Below, piece by piece: positions 62,756 to 64,000 of a DNA stretch of 64,000 nt; the first letter of the stretch is position 1; every line of letters begins with the position of its first letter. Under the pieces are notes generated by a model. It did no database searches and was not told the DNA's origin. It worked only from the letters and a program-made list of their open reading frames with translations. The position numbers and the translations under genes were made by a program. The DNA comes from Rhizobium pisi (lineage in GTDB: Bacteria > Pseudomonadota > Alphaproteobacteria > Rhizobiales > Rhizobiaceae). The stretch spans positions 62,001 to 126,000 of the forward strand of contig NZ_RJJT01000010.1 of assembly GCF_003938655.1 (NCBI RefSeq), written 5' to 3'.

Positions 62756-64000
62756 TTGGCCCCTCCCATTCTGAAACTCGACGACATCTTCCTGAGCTTC
62801 GGCGGCGCGCCGCTGCTGGCGGGTGCTGCGCTGCAGATCGAACCCGGCGACAAGATCTGTCTCGTCGGGCGCAACGGCTCGGGAAAATCGACGCTTCTGA
62901 AGATTGCCGCGGGCCTAGTCGAGGCACAATCCGGTGAGGTCTTCCGCCATCCGTCCTCGACAGTGCGCTATCTCGAGCAGGCGCCTGATTTTGCCGGCTT
63001 CAGCACTGTGCAGGCCTATGCCGAGGCCGGGCTCGGGCCGGGCGACGACCCCTACCGCGTCACCTATCTCCTGTCGCACCTCGGACTGACCGGCGAGGAG
63101 GATCCGAAGACCCTTTCCGGCGGCGAATCGCGCCGGGCAGCCCTCGCCCGCGTGCTCGCGCCGGAGCCCGACATTCTTCTTCTCGACGAGCCGACCAACC
63201 ATCTCGACTTGCCGACGATCGAATGGCTGGAAGGCGAGCTGCAGAAGACACGCAGCGCTTTGGTGCTGATCTCGCACGATAGACGTTTTCTCGAAAAGGT
63301 TTCGACGGCAACCGTCTGGCTCGACCGCGGCACTTCGCGCCGGCTCGAGAGAGGGTTTGCGCACTTCGAGACATGGCGCGATCAGGTGCTGGAGGCCGAG
63401 GAGCTGGAGCAGCACAAGCTCGGCAAGGCGATCGAGCGAGAGGAGCACTGGTTGCGCTACGGCGTGACCGCGCGGCGCAAGCGCAACATGCGCCGCCTCG
63501 GCGAATTGCAGACGATGCGCTCGAACTATCGCGGCCACAAGGGGCCGCAAGGCACGGTGCAGGCGTCGGTTTCGGATGCGCAGGAATCCGGCAAGCTGGT
63601 GATCGAGGCCGACAAGATCACCAAGAGCTTCGGCGACCGGCCAATCGTCACACCGTTCTCGATCCGCGTCCATCGTGGTGATTGCATCGGTCTGGTCGGG
63701 CCGAACGGTGCCGGCAAGACGACGCTCCTGAAGATGCTGACGGGGCAGCTTTCCCCCGACAGCGGCACCGTGAAGCTCGGCACCAATCTGGAGATCGCCA
63801 CGCTCGACCAGAAGCGCGAGGATCTCGATCCCGAGGATACGCTCGCCAACTATCTGACGGACGGACGCGGCGAGAACCTGCTCGTCAACGGCGAGCAGCG
63901 CCACGTCACCGGCTATATGAAGGAATTCCTGTTCCAGCCGGAACAGGCACGCACGCCGATCAGAAGCCTTTCCGGCGGCGAGCGCGCACGGCTGATGCTG
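62756..64000 (+). CDS. ABC-F ATPase (Uup-like), cut by the window end
   Basis: At least 415 residues from a TTG at 62756 (APPILKLDDIFLSFGGAPLL); the C-terminus lies beyond the window. Two ABC domains without membrane segments: the first has Walker A GRNGSGKST, LSGGESRR and ILLLDEPTNHLD; the second has GPNGAGKTT and SLSGGERAR at the window edge. The linker with EREEHWLRYGVTARRKRNMRRLGELQTMR is typical of Uup proteins, which bind ribosomes or branched DNA. It directly follows thiN. Confidence 0.92.
   Translation, partial: MAPPILKLDDIFLSFGGAPLLAGAALQIEPGDKICLVGRNGSGKSTLLKIAAGLVEAQSGEVFRHPSSTVRYLEQAPDFAGFSTVQAYAEAGLGPGDDPYRVTYLLSHLGLTGEEDPKTLSGGESRRAALARVLAPEPDILLLDEPTNHLDLPTIEWLEGELQKTRSALVLISHDRRFLEKVSTATVWLDRGTSRRLERGFAHFETWRDQVLEAEELEQHKLGKAIEREEHWLRYGVTARRKRNMRRLGELQTMRSNYRGHKGPQGTVQASVSDAQESGKLVIEADKITKSFGDRPIVTPFSIRVHRGDCIGLVGPNGAGKTTLLKMLTGQLSPDSGTVKLGTNLEIATLDQKREDLDPEDTLANYLTDGRGENLLVNGEQRHVTGYMKEFLFQPEQARTPIRSLSGGERARLML

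Overview
The window is high-GC chromosomal DNA from an alphaproteobacterium, most likely a Rhizobium of the leguminosarum/etli group. Four things support this: the ndvA–expR–pyc gene order, an ndvB cyclic glucan synthase, a polyhydroxybutyrate (PHB) locus, and an intergenic repeat with two palindromes that resembles rhizobial RIME elements. No phage, transposase, CRISPR array, rRNA or tRNA was recognised. All assignments come from reading the sequence and recalling protein families; no database search was run.

Layout. 0–5 kb: end of a DUF2934 protein, a GNAT acetyltransferase, a ThuA-like protein, galE overlapped by a phosphonate monoester hydrolase/sulfatase gene, and a DUF1993 protein. 5–9 kb: a three-gene sugar/cyclitol ABC transporter, possibly for myo-inositol because a GGAA-N6-TTCC palindrome lies upstream. 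9–15.4 kb: a tightly coupled dipeptide uptake operon headed by an M19 dipeptidase. 15.5–16.3 kb: three very small genes, two of them for membrane peptides.

16.8–34 kb is the glucan and quorum-sensing block. A giant reading frame joins NdvB (cyclic beta-1,2-glucan synthase) in frame to an OpgC/Cgm-type glucan acyltransferase. It is followed by a VOC protein, ndvA (glucan exporter, opposite strand), the LuxR-type regulator expR and pyruvate carboxylase pyc. These genes together make, modify and export periplasmic glucan next to an AHL-responsive regulator.

34–46 kb: an NAD(P)H:FMN reductase, a polar amino acid ABC transporter, a DeoR regulator with an MFS transporter, and housekeeping genes (ispG, hisC, ispA, mtgA, a DUF1868 protein, a GST, rpmF). 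46–50 kb: the PHB locus, with phaR divergent from phaA-phaB. 50–51.5 kb: small stress-type genes and a 0.5-kb tract with three degenerate repeat units. 51.5–58 kb: a Suv3-like RNA helicase, an S4 RNA-binding protein, ferredoxin fdxA, a CarD-family regulator and rpoH2. 58–64 kb: an M48 lipoprotein protease, a DHA2 efflux pump divergent from a MarR regulator, thiamine pyrophosphokinase and an ABC-F ATPase cut by the window end.

The points most worth following up are the ndvB–opgC fusion with a 15-bp hairpin at the junction, the repeat tract before the helicase gene, and three promoters matching the general-stress (EcfG/RpoE2) pattern, upstream of rpoH2, of a DUF3309–lipoprotein pair and of a 25-residue membrane peptide.
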